Assembly: GCA_001823215.1 (NCBI GenBank) | Contig: MHTV01000001.1 | Span: forward strand, 1 to 42,204 | DNA: 42,204 nt | Origin: Candidatus Wildermuthbacteria bacterium RIFCSPHIGHO2_02_FULL_45_25 | Lineage (GTDB): Bacteria; Patescibacteriota; Minisyncoccia; Minisyncoccales; UBA10102 | Direction: 5' to 3' | In this document: piece after piece, positions 7,574 through 15,049 of the stretch | How positions within the stretch are numbered: position 1 is the first letter of the stretch | Layout: each line of letters opens with the position of its first letter | Notes under the pieces: generated by a model | Told to the model about the DNA's origin: nothing | Databases searched by the model: none | The model's input: the letters and a program-made list of their open reading frames with translations, nothing else | Translations under genes and position numbers: made by a program

Positions 7574-8113
7574 TTACCAGCTTAGATTTGAATAGATATT
7601 CCCGCGGCACTGGGAGCATGAATGATCCAAAAGAGATTGTGGCGTAAAACTTCGCATTGCGTCTAAAATACTTTGAAATTTTGACTCTTCGTACTCCCCT
7701 GGCACATTCACTTCATATCGCTTGTTATCTTCCAATGAATGAATAAATAACTTTTCTACAGGATATCCCATTTCTTTCAGACAAAAATATTGAGCATAGA
7801 GCTGACATTTATACCCATCATGAATTCTCTTTATTCTTGTTTTTCGCTCGATAAGGGCTTTTGATTCTCGATCGTATACGTCAATTTTACCCATAATGTG
7901 GTATTTTTCGCTTGATACTTCCAGCCCCATAATAAAGCGGCGCGCAGTGGAATACGTTCCCGTTTCAATATTTTCATGCCTAATCTTCCCCACAGTTTGC
8001 GGTGTTTCATGGTAGATTTTTGTATTAAACTTCTCATAAATTGAATGGAGATATAACGACATCGGACAGTACAAAAAGTCGTTAATCTTGGATATTTGAA
8101 TATATTGCTCCAT
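7574..8113 (-). CDS. cas4: CRISPR-associated exonuclease Cas4 (fourth Fe-S cysteine absent)
   Basis: This is a 179-aa Cas4, a RecB-type nuclease that trims prespacers and checks the PAM. The PD-(D/E)XK residues are visible: His46 (GKIRHE), Asp78 (GKIDVYD), Glu89 and Lys91 (IERKTR) and Gln104. The Fe-S cluster normally uses one N-terminal Cys and a C-terminal CxxC-x5-C. Cys16, Cys166 and Cys169 are present, but the expected last position is Ser175 (CSQCRGNIYS) and no later Cys exists, so the cluster may be three-ligand, altered or lost. The gene starts at the foot of a hairpin that overlaps its own promoter. Confidence 0.93.
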   Translation of the reverse strand: MEQYIQISKINDFLYCPMSLYLHSIYEKFNTKIYHETPQTVGKIRHENIETGTYSTARRFIMGLEVSSEKYHIMGKIDVYDRESKALIERKTRIKRIHDGYKCQLYAQYFCLKEMGYPVEKLFIHSLEDNKRYEVNVPGEYEESKFQSILDAMRSFTPQSLLDHSCSQCRGNIYSNLSW

Positions 8114-8168
8114 AAGAAAACAGCCATCTCGGCTGTTTTCTTATAGCATATCTTTGACAGGAAGTCAA
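8112..8168 (-). promoter_or_regulatory. cas4-cas1-cas2 promoter overlapping a terminator-like hairpin
   Basis: TTGACT (8168-8163), a 17-bp spacer ending in TG, and TATAAG (8145-8140) form an extended -10 promoter facing cas4. The -10 box overlaps a perfect 14-bp hairpin, ATAAGAAAACAGCC (8112-8125) against 8131-8144, with a T-rich 3' side ending in the cas4 ATG. Transcripts coming from the toxin-antitoxin pair would meet a terminator, while new transcripts would start inside the hairpin's first arm and avoid forming it fully. Confidence 0.6.
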
Positions 8169-8184
8169 TAAATACTAGCATGGA

Positions 8185-8430
8185 TCATTTCGGGTGTTGC
8201 ATAATATCTATACAGTAATACATATCATCTTTAATAACAAAGTAGAACCTCCAATCCCTATTTACCCTCGCCTGCCAAATATTATGCGCCTCGTTATATT
8301 TCTTGGCATGAAGTGAGGGATGCCGCAAATCTTTGAGCAAGCAACGAATCTGTTTCTCGAAATCTTTTTGCACACGAGCTGGCGCAAAATGATACGATTT
8401 TCTAAAACGGTTTGTGTATAACGCCTTCAT
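8185..8430 (-). CDS. RelE/ParE-superfamily toxin
   Basis: The 81-aa basic protein has the RelE/ParE/YoeB-type layout: an N-terminal helix pair (RFRKSYHFAPARVQKDFEKQIRCLLKDLR), a central substrate-facing strand (IWQARVNRDWRFYFVI) with Arg and Trp, and a final strand (MYYCIDIMQHPK). Most members cleave ribosome-bound mRNA; some poison gyrase. It overlaps the upstream AbrB-type antitoxin gene by four bases (ATGA), the usual coupling for a toxin-antitoxin pair. It lies between cas12a and cas4, inside the CRISPR locus. The exact subfamily and target are not determined. Confidence 0.82.
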   Translation of the reverse strand: MKALYTNRFRKSYHFAPARVQKDFEKQIRCLLKDLRHPSLHAKKYNEAHNIWQARVNRDWRFYFVIKDDMYYCIDIMQHPK

Positions 8431-8702
8431 TCAGAGTGAAGCGAGTTAATCATATCTTGCGCATTATCAAACGGTCCAGATACTTTTCCCTCATCAATAT
8501 CTTTTAATCCTTCTGCCAGTCGCTTTTCCATAAATGTGTACGGAGTCAAAACAAGCTTTTCTCTCTCTACCTTTATTTCAAGATAATCGCCCGCACCCAA
8601 ACGAAGCGCATCATAGAGCTTTTTTGGAATAGCTACCTGTCTACTTGATCCTATTTTTACCATACGAGAAACAACTTTGTTTTGAGAAGTTTTTGTTTTC
8701 AT
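8427..8702 (-). CDS. AbrB/MazE-type antitoxin
   Basis: The 91-aa protein has a swapped-hairpin AbrB/SpoVT-type DNA-binding domain at residues ~12-55 (VKIGSSRQVAIPKKLYDALRL...GDYLEIKVE) and an acidic C-terminal tail (DIDEGKVSGPFDNAQDMINSLHSE), as expected for an antitoxin that binds DNA with one end and neutralises the toxin with the other. A TATAAT sits only 3 nt before the ATG (8711-8706), with TTGACT 20 bp farther up, so the mRNA is probably leaderless. It is first in the pair with the RelE-like toxin and would repress its own promoter, the common scheme for such pairs. Confidence 0.82.
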   Translation of the reverse strand: MKTKTSQNKVVSRMVKIGSSRQVAIPKKLYDALRLGAGDYLEIKVEREKLVLTPYTFMEKRLAEGLKDIDEGKVSGPFDNAQDMINSLHSE

Positions 8703-8705
8703 ATA

Positions 8706-8737
8706 ATTATACTATATGATTGTTGAATCTTAGTCAA
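8706..8737 (-). promoter_or_regulatory. Candidate promoter of the toxin-antitoxin pair
   Basis: A TATAAT box (8711-8706) lies 3 nt before the antitoxin ATG. TTGACT (8737-8732) is 20 bp upstream of it, longer than ideal. The -35 overlaps the stop codon of the VapC relic. Confidence 0.45.
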
Positions 8738-8831
8738 TTATCTGTAGCTGATCTTCAACAAGTTGCATTGCCCGCTCTTTCCCCCGCAAATAGTCAATAA
8801 TCACAGGGGTCTCGATCAGATATTTCTTCAT
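8730..8831 (-). pseudogene. VapC (PIN-domain) toxin relic, 33 codons
   Basis: Directly after the Phd-type antitoxin, with an ATGA overlap, a frame reads MKKYLIETPVIIDYLRGKE and stops after 33 codons. This is the N-terminal strand and helix of a PIN-domain ribonuclease; in the family the first catalytic acid is Asp (LIDTxVIIDYLRG), here Glu. The remaining ~90 residues, with the other acidic residues, are missing, and the DNA passes straight into the promoter of the next toxin-antitoxin pair. The toxin is therefore dead, although its antitoxin gene is intact. Confidence 0.8.
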
Positions 8832-9091
8832 AAATCTATTAGTGTCTTGCGTGATTTTTTCTTTTGCGCTTCCCGCCAGATATCACCATTGTCGAGAGAT
8901 GTGTCTTTCCAAGCGCCGGCAGATTTTTTCAAGCGTTTCTTTTTCTCTTCGGGAGACGCTTTGAGAATAGCGAAGGGCTCTCCTCCTTTTGTGAGAATCA
9001 AAGAATCTATTTCCGCAAGTTTTGCGGTAATCGCGCCAAAGTTGCGGCGAAGCTCTGTAATAGGGATAATCTTTTTTGAGGATGTCTTCAT
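8828..9091 (-). CDS. Phd/YefM-family antitoxin (orphaned)
   Basis: The 87-aa protein carries a Phd/YefM N-terminal domain (IIPITELRRNFGAITAKLAEIDSLILTKGGEPFAIL), which dimerises and binds DNA, and a Lys-rich C-terminus that would wrap the toxin. It is followed, with a four-base overlap, by a VapC fragment, so it is now without a functional partner. It starts 75 bp after cas12a; TTGACA at 9135-9130 may be its -35 box, but no good -10 is visible. An orphan antitoxin may be kept as a repressor or to neutralise a related toxin elsewhere. Confidence 0.82.
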   Translation of the reverse strand: MKTSSKKIIPITELRRNFGAITAKLAEIDSLILTKGGEPFAILKASPEEKKKRLKKSAGAWKDTSLDNGDIWREAQKKKSRKTLIDL

Positions 9092-9165
9092 ACTTTATGA
9101 ACAGCTTATCGAACTATCGGCACAATATCTGTCAAGTATTTTTCTGCACATTATTGCGCATGAAT

Positions 9166-12100
9166 TTATTCTTTTTGAGTGAATTTATCCCATTCTTCAA
9201 TACTGATGCTCAAATCTCCCCATCCCATTTTTTCCAAATTGCCATCGTTGTCCTTTTTAAACTGCTTAATCTTTTCTAGAATCATGATCCCTTTTCTAGC
9301 GATATTATAAGCTCCGTTAGCATCCCCATTGAATTCCTTTATATCCTTAAATCCTTTGCGTGAGTCAAATTCGCATTCCGGACACTGAATGTAATCGGTA
9401 TTTCTCCCAGAAATTGAATGCCGCGTTTCGGTAAGCAAAAACAACGCATATAAGAAATCTTTATAAAATTCTCTTCCGCGTGCAACAGATAAAATCTGCT
9501 CTCTTATGCCTCCATGCTCATAATCAATCTCATAGGTCTTTAATAATCCTTTTAGATACTCTGTGAGATTAAACTCTTTAACAACGCCCTTTTTTGTTTC
9601 GCTTTCATTTACTTCGCCCTTGTATTCATCAATACCGCGCTTTGCAACTTTTGCTTTTTCCGAGTACCGATCGTACCATTTGTAACGCAATGCGTTTTTT
9701 GTAGTCAGAATAAAAATATCTTTTTTTAGTGTTTTTGCATACAACTCGTTTGATACCTTCTTCTCTTTCTTTTGATCTTTACTAGATAACTTTTCTAAAG
9801 AGTAGCTGATTTGAAACACATCCTCTTTCTTATTATAATTAATAGACTCAAGATTTTCTATGAGTGTCTTTGCTTGTTCTATATTCTCAAATAGACATTT
9901 GATATTTCGTCTATAACCACACTCGGGACATGTTTTTGATGTATACCCAGCTTGAGTATAGAAAATGAGACCCGTTTGTTTCCCCATATCCTTAAAAGCA
10001 ATAACTGGCGCCGCCAATTGGTATGCTCTCAAGATATGACCTGTTTGTTTTGGATCTTCTTCTCCCTTTTTTACTAAGAAACTCAATTTATCTATAAGAG
10101 CGCGCTCCAATTGCTGATACGCACTTTTCTCAATACCACCTCGTATTTGTTTGAAACGCATATTCAAATCTTCAAACACGATAATGGCATTATGTTTAAT
10201 GATAAGATCAGCGAGGTTCCGTATCACCTGTGAAATATAACCTTTTTTGAGGTCTTTTATCGCTTCTACTTCTTCCCAATCTCGCCGTGAAGCTTCCCGC
10301 TCCTGCGCCCTTTTTTCCAATTTAGACGCATACTCAACTGGCTTGCCCCTGCCATCTTTCCCAATGGAATTGAGAGTATCTGTCTCAATGATTTTCCCAT
10401 TTTGATCAATTACAGAGTAATAGGCAAGATGCTTTTCTCCACGATCAACACCAATAATATGTACCCCGGGAGTACTACTTAGCACCTCTCGTATTTCAAC
10501 ATCCATTTCACGCTTTGTCTTACTTTCAGAAACACGATTGAGAGTAATCGGACAATGAAATAGAATAATGTCCTTAGCATAGCGTTTTCGATCTATAACC
10601 GCCCCGTCCTCTTTCTCCTTTGCCTTAACCCACTTCTTTTCGCCTGCGTCCCATACCTTATACCCAAGCCTTTTTTCTTCAGTTTTTGGCCGAAAGAATA
10701 ATTCAGCTTCACCGTTCAACTGAAATAAAAAGTTTTCTTGCTCGTTTTCCTTGCTGAATAATTGCTCAAAGTACAGCGTGTGCAGATTCTTTGTTCTTTT
10801 TCGATTTTTATCCATGGGACCCAAACTCCAATCTTTATTGTATATTTCAAAAAGAAATAATTCCCCATTATCATTTTTTTCTTTTATGTACTGCTCTGAA
10901 ATCGGAACAAAAGAAATATTATATGTAAGCGCATTGATGTCCTGATAGAAAGCGTCCAAAGATTCATATTCTTTTGCTTCTCTCAACCTAGAGTAATCAA
11001 AGATAGTCGTACTCTTATATGCCTTTAGGAAACGAATACAAAACTCTATCCACTGCGCCAGAGCTTGCTTGTATCCATTGTTATCTCGGCTTATCTCCAA
11101 ATACTGCCTTTGGAACTTCTTGACGCCAAGTTTCTTTTCGAAGTCATTCTTAGGGACAAACGATTCTTCAATATTATCCTTGCGATAGAAGACATTATTC
11201 AGTTCATATATATTCTTTGTGATTGCCACAGAAATTTTATAATCTTTCTCATGAAAAAGATTATAATCAGATGAAGACTTTCTAAAATGCTCCTTCACAT
11301 TTTTAGTTTGTGTTGAGCATTTTGGGATCATCTTTGACGCCTCCGGGAAAAATTTGTAGGCCATCTTCTGAAACGATCCGCTCTCTATACCCTCCGACAT
11401 CTCTTTTGAATAGCGATCGGCAAAAAGACTCTTACAATCTTCTTTTATTATCCCAAGATAATACCGGCCATCTTTTCTTAAAATGACCGCAGCGTTTGTT
11501 TTTTCTTTATTCTTGTCCCATCCATCCGCAAGAGTCGGATTTTCAAAACTTAATACCCACTTATTAGTATTGTATGGCTTCTTAGTAAGATAATTACGAA
11601 ATAAATTGTATGGGCGAACAATTTGTTCAAATGCATCGCGATAAAAATTCAAATATCCTATATCTGAAGATTTATAAAATCGATCGTCTAGATCATAGTT
11701 ATCCAACCAACCCCTTCTTTTCTCAACAGCAAAATACTTCGCTATTTGATAAATCAATAGCGTCGCATCTGCAAAATTTTTAATGGCTATCTTCTCTTCC
11801 AAATCAATAACTGGATTCTCGCGAGTAATTAACTCATTGATCTTTGTTACAAATATCTCATATCCAATTTTTGTTTGTTCTCCAGTTTGCGCGCTCGTGG
11901 TTTTACGAAAGAATTGCTGTTCAAGTTCAAACTTAAAAACGCACAAAAATTGCGTAAACACATCCTTAATCTTTTCGAAATCTACTATATCTTCATAATA
12001 TTCCCCTTTCCATATCCTCCCTTCCTGCTTTTCAAGAGCTCGCTTTATATGTGAACACTTTATAAAGTCAGGAAAAGAAAACTTGCCATCTTTATCGCTT

Positions 12101-13338
12101 ATCTTGGAGTCGTTTTTGTGTGTTCGTAATAATTCGTATACGAGTTTATTTTGCTTCTCTGCAACAACCGCAAACAAATCTCGTTCGAATGATTCAAAAC
12201 TTGCGAACCAACGGCTCGCATTATGACTGACTGCTTCCTTGGTTAAATAAATCTTATCAATATCATACCCGGAATAATCAGTTACAATATCTGCGATTAG
12301 ATTCCTAAAAGATTGGATCTTTACTTCTGCATTCTCATAGAATGTTTTTAATTTCCCTACAAGTTCCTTATTAGTCTCAATGCTCTCAATAAATGCCTCC
12401 TTCGCGCTATGAATCTGCTTATCGAGTTGCTTCAAAAATGGTATCTTTTCTCCGGAATTATCCTGACGATATTTATTTATCAGCTCATTTATACCTGGTA
12501 TTTTTTTATCTTTCTCGTCCACTTCGCCGCCGATGATTTTGTTATATGTGTCAATCCCACCCTGAAGAAGACATGCATTGTAGTATGCTAAAGAAAATAT
12601 GCCAGCGCATGAGATATCAAAGCTCTTCTCGACTTCAGAGAACTCAATTTTTTCTGATATTTTTTCGAATATCTGAATATTTTCACAAAATCGGCGGAGA
12701 TTTTGATTGATAACACGATAGGCAATTGCTGTTGAAGTATCGTCTGACTTGTAGAAGTTCTTCCGCGTTTCAAAAAATTTCTTGAAATAACCGGTCCATC
12801 TAGTCCATTCGTCAAAAATGTTATTTCCATCAACAGTTGTATCTTTTTCATTCTTAAATCGTTCTTTAAGAAGCCGGAATACACCAGCTTCAAACAGCAT
12901 ACCGAGACCCTCCTTTTTTATGCCGAGTAACTTGTATTGTTCACTCCTCACCCATATATTAGCAACCTCTTCAAAACGCCTCACAATCTCTTCGCGCAAA
13001 CCAACCTCTATCTTAACGAGTGTATCTTTCTTTTGCTTTGATTTTCTATCTTTTTGCCATGTCTGAAAAGTATCTTGATAGATTGCTAAATTTTTGAACT
13101 TAAAACTTTTTAGAGCATCTTCAATAAACTCACGGTGCAGTTGATCAAACCATGGTTTTACTGCTTCATATTTTTTTCGGCGCGTTTCGTCATTCTTTAT
13201 TACCTGTTCATCGTCCAACATCTTCGGTGTATTCAAAATTGGACGCAACTCAAACCGTAATGTTTTTGAAAGCTGATATTTCCTTGTAAAACCATCAAAG
13301 ACACTCCCCTCTTTCTTCTCTTTTGTATTATCTATCAT
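9166..13338 (-). CDS. cas12a: Cas12a (Cpf1) effector nuclease with retained CPxC pairs
   Basis: At 1390 aa this is a long Cas12a (usual 1200-1300). The N-terminus shows YQLSKTLRFELRP; the PAM/WED region has GWDKNKE at 606-612; MIPKCSTQ is shared with Peregrinibacteria Cas12a. His853 in NLHTLY matches the crRNA-processing site. The split RuvC is complete: Asp965 (GVDRGEKH), Glu1056 (VFEDLN), Asp1339 (NGDANGAYN). A Nuc-like domain lies between RuvC II and III with Arg1306 (TETRHS). Cys1137/Cys1140 (TCPECG) and Cys1319/Cys1322 (CPEC) replace the DPxTG and SPV segments of canonical Cas12a and sit where TnpB has a zinc ribbon. The protein should process its own crRNAs and cut DNA next to a T-rich PAM. 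It has its own promoter. Confidence 0.98.
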   Translation of the reverse strand: MIDNTKEKKEGSVFDGFTRKYQLSKTLRFELRPILNTPKMLDDEQVIKNDETRRKKYEAVKPWFDQLHREFIEDALKSFKFKNLAIYQDTFQTWQKDRKSKQKKDTLVKIEVGLREEIVRRFEEVANIWVRSEQYKLLGIKKEGLGMLFEAGVFRLLKERFKNEKDTTVDGNNIFDEWTRWTGYFKKFFETRKNFYKSDDTSTAIAYRVINQNLRRFCENIQIFEKISEKIEFSEVEKSFDISCAGIFSLAYYNACLLQGGIDTYNKIIGGEVDEKDKKIPGINELINKYRQDNSGEKIPFLKQLDKQIHSAKEAFIESIETNKELVGKLKTFYENAEVKIQSFRNLIADIVTDYSGYDIDKIYLTKEAVSHNASRWFASFESFERDLFAVVAEKQNKLVYELLRTHKNDSKISDKDGKFSFPDFIKCSHIKRALEKQEGRIWKGEYYEDIVDFEKIKDVFTQFLCVFKFELEQQFFRKTTSAQTGEQTKIGYEIFVTKINELITRENPVIDLEEKIAIKNFADATLLIYQIAKYFAVEKRRGWLDNYDLDDRFYKSSDIGYLNFYRDAFEQIVRPYNLFRNYLTKKPYNTNKWVLSFENPTLADGWDKNKEKTNAAVILRKDGRYYLGIIKEDCKSLFADRYSKEMSEGIESGSFQKMAYKFFPEASKMIPKCSTQTKNVKEHFRKSSSDYNLFHEKDYKISVAITKNIYELNNVFYRKDNIEESFVPKNDFEKKLGVKKFQRQYLEISRDNNGYKQALAQWIEFCIRFLKAYKSTTIFDYSRLREAKEYESLDAFYQDINALTYNISFVPISEQYIKEKNDNGELFLFEIYNKDWSLGPMDKNRKRTKNLHTLYFEQLFSKENEQENFLFQLNGEAELFFRPKTEEKRLGYKVWDAGEKKWVKAKEKEDGAVIDRKRYAKDIILFHCPITLNRVSESKTKREMDVEIREVLSSTPGVHIIGVDRGEKHLAYYSVIDQNGKIIETDTLNSIGKDGRGKPVEYASKLEKRAQEREASRRDWEEVEAIKDLKKGYISQVIRNLADLIIKHNAIIVFEDLNMRFKQIRGGIEKSAYQQLERALIDKLSFLVKKGEEDPKQTGHILRAYQLAAPVIAFKDMGKQTGLIFYTQAGYTSKTCPECGYRRNIKCLFENIEQAKTLIENLESINYNKKEDVFQISYSLEKLSSKDQKKEKKVSNELYAKTLKKDIFILTTKNALRYKWYDRYSEKAKVAKRGIDEYKGEVNESETKKGVVKEFNLTEYLKGLLKTYEIDYEHGGIREQILSVARGREFYKDFLYALFLLTETRHSISGRNTDYIQCPECEFDSRKGFKDIKEFNGDANGAYNIARKGIMILEKIKQFKKDNDGNLEKMGWGDLSISIEEWDKFTQKE

Positions 13339-13355
13339 GACAATGAATTATTCTT

Positions 13356-13385
13356 ATTATCCCCTTCCCCGATTTTGAATATCAA
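13356..13385 (-). promoter_or_regulatory. Candidate cas12a promoter
   Basis: TTGATA (13385-13380), 18-bp spacer and GATAAT (13361-13356) precede the cas12a ATG by 17 nt. The -35 touches the first base pairs of the neighbouring inverted-repeat element, so that element sits immediately upstream. Confidence 0.45.
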
Positions 13386-13501
13386 AAAAGGACGACGGTG
13401 ATCGCCCAATAGAAGAATGCTTACCAAACGGTTAAGCGCTACTGGCACCGTCGTCCTTTTTTAATCTCAAAGACGAGGTAAGCATATTCTATTTGGGCGA
13501 T
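13384..13501. repeat. Interlocked inverted repeats A-B-A'-B' upstream of cas12a
   Basis: Arm A (13384-13400, AAAAAAGGACGACGGTG) is the perfect complement of A' (13446-13462). Arm B (13401-13425, ATCGCCCAATAG...) is complementary to B' (13477-13501) with a few mismatches. The order A-B-A'-B' means the two helices cannot nest: the RNA would form a pseudoknot or switch between two folds. A/A' alone is a terminator hairpin with T runs on both strands. A small hairpin GCTTACC/GGTTAAGC sits in the middle. Nothing else recognisable fills the 299 bp between cas12a and tpiA. Confidence 0.75.
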
Positions 13502-13589
13502 AAAATCAATATATCACATCAAACTCACTCATGCAAATTTATCATTCTTTCTCCAATAAATTCTTAGCCATCTTTGTTCAATAATAACA

Positions 13590-13616
13590 AAACCCCGCAC
13601 AAGCATTCATGCGGAG
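13590..13616 (-). terminator. Terminator after tpiA
   Basis: On the minus strand a CTCCGCA/TGCGGGG stem is followed by TTTTG. It lies 22 bp past the tpiA stop codon. Confidence 0.65.
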
Positions 13617-13637
13617 TTAATTGTCTTAAAAGTATGT

Positions 13638-14396
13638 TCATTTTATAAGGTTGCCAACGAGTTTAATAAACTCCTCTGCTTCCAAAGACGCGAATCCCAC
13701 CAGCGCGCCTTGGGCGTTTCCTTCGAGAAGAAATTCTTTGATATTGGAGCTATTTACGCTTCCGCCGTAGAGAATTGTCATGTTTTTCGCAATCGTCTCA
13801 TCCCAAAGTCCTTTGAGCGCATCTCGCATAAAGGAGATGGTTTCTTTGCAGTCTTGAGGTGTAGCAGGTTGAGCATGCACTTGAGAACTTATCGCCCATT
13901 CTGGCTCATACGCAAGCACAATTTTTGAGATCGCGGAGCTTGGAATATCCTTGAAGATACCCTTCATCTGCCATTCTAATTCCGCTCGAATCGCTCCCTT
14001 CAGACGCTTTTTCTCCCCAATGCAAACCACAGGAATAAGTTTTGCCGCCAATACTGCGCGGACTTTTTGATTGATCATTTCCGGTGTTTCTCCAAGAAAA
14101 TTTTTGCGCTCTGAATGCCCCAAGATCACATAGGAGCATCCAAGTTTCTTGAGCATCGCAGGAGATATTTCTCCGGTATACGCGCCTTCTTGCTCCCAAA
14201 ACGTATTTTGAGCTCCCAAACTCGCCTTTGCCAAATGTTTCTTGATCTCTATCAAATACACAAATGGCGGACACAGCGCCACCTCCACTCCTTCCACATT
14301 CTTGATCCCCTGCTCCACCTTCGTGGCAAGCTCAACAGCCACGTCTTCGTCAAGCGGATACATCTTCCAGTTCGCAACGATAAGTGTTTTTTTCAT
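13638..14396 (-). CDS. tpiA: Triosephosphate isomerase
   Basis: The 252-aa protein interconverts dihydroxyacetone phosphate and glyceraldehyde 3-phosphate in glycolysis. It shows the substrate-binding ANWKM (Lys11), the catalytic His in LGHSERK, the catalytic Glu in AYEPEWAIS and the phosphate-binding YGGSVN. I chose the ATG at MKKTLIVANWKM, the normal TIM N-terminus; an upstream extension in frame is open but overlaps the DedA gene and is not TIM-like. It is followed by an intrinsic terminator. Confidence 0.97.
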   Translation of the reverse strand: MKKTLIVANWKMYPLDEDVAVELATKVEQGIKNVEGVEVALCPPFVYLIEIKKHLAKASLGAQNTFWEQEGAYTGEISPAMLKKLGCSYVILGHSERKNFLGETPEMINQKVRAVLAAKLIPVVCIGEKKRLKGAIRAELEWQMKGIFKDIPSSAISKIVLAYEPEWAISSQVHAQPATPQDCKETISFMRDALKGLWDETIAKNMTILYGGSVNSSNIKEFLLEGNAQGALVGFASLEAEEFIKLVGNLIK

Positions 14397-14415
14397 ATAC
14401 ATTTCAAAAACATCG

Positions 14416-15045
14416 CTATCTCTTATTTTCCCCGCGCAATAGCTTGATATGCCTCCACACCCACCAAACTCCGCCCGCAATAATCAATCCCGCTATCGCC
14501 CAATCAAACGTATGGAAATACTCTCTCAACGAATCCCAATTTTCACCCATTTTAACTCCAATATACGCCAGCGCAAAGCTCCACAACAGCGATCCCGCAA
14601 ATGTGTAGAGCGAAAACTTCCATATATTCATGCGGGCAATTCCAGCCGGCACCGAAATAAATGTTCTCACAATAGGCAAAAGGCGGGAAACAAACGCAAT
14701 GGCGTTGCCATATTTGGCAAACCATTTGTCCGCCAAGTTCAGATCGTGCTTGGTAATTAGGAAAAACTTTCCGTATTTCTCCAAAAACGGCCGGCCGCCA
14801 ATATATCCAATATAATATCCGATGATCGAACCCGCCAAGTTTCCGACAGCTCCCCAAAATACCGCCCAATACAAATTAAATACACCCGTAGATACCAGAT
14901 ACCCCGAGAACGGCATAATCACCTCCGAAGGAATGGGCACATTGGCGCTTTCCAAAGCCATCAGGAGCATAATCCCTCCATATCCCATACTTTCAATCGT
15001 TTGAATTACAAACGTGGCCAAAAGCGTTAAAATATGCTCAATCAT
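14416..15045 (-). CDS. DedA-family (VTT-domain) membrane protein
   Basis: The 209-aa protein has the DedA/SNARE-associated signature: a first re-entrant segment with conserved acid (ALESANVPIPSEVIMPFSG), and SRLLPIVRTFISVPAG in the second. Hydrophobic segments predict four to five membrane spans, with a basic cytoplasmic tail (RHIKLLRGENKR). DedA proteins are lipid-carrier or phospholipid flippases/transporters; some recycle undecaprenyl phosphate. It starts 4 bp after galT, so the two are probably co-transcribed. Confidence 0.9.
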   Translation of the reverse strand: MIEHILTLLATFVIQTIESMGYGGIMLLMALESANVPIPSEVIMPFSGYLVSTGVFNLYWAVFWGAVGNLAGSIIGYYIGYIGGRPFLEKYGKFFLITKHDLNLADKWFAKYGNAIAFVSRLLPIVRTFISVPAGIARMNIWKFSLYTFAGSLLWSFALAYIGVKMGENWDSLREYFHTFDWAIAGLIIAGGVWWVWRHIKLLRGENKR

Positions 15046-15049
15046 AGTC

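Noticed and set aside
9166-13338. The CPxC pairs suggested Cas12a2, the RNA-targeting relative with a zinc ribbon.
   Set aside because: The Nuc-type segment before RuvC III, with the Arg in TETRHS, is present as in Cas12a, and the adaptation genes and single effector fit ordinary type V-A. Cas12a2 usually lacks this Nuc form. A phylogeny would settle it.
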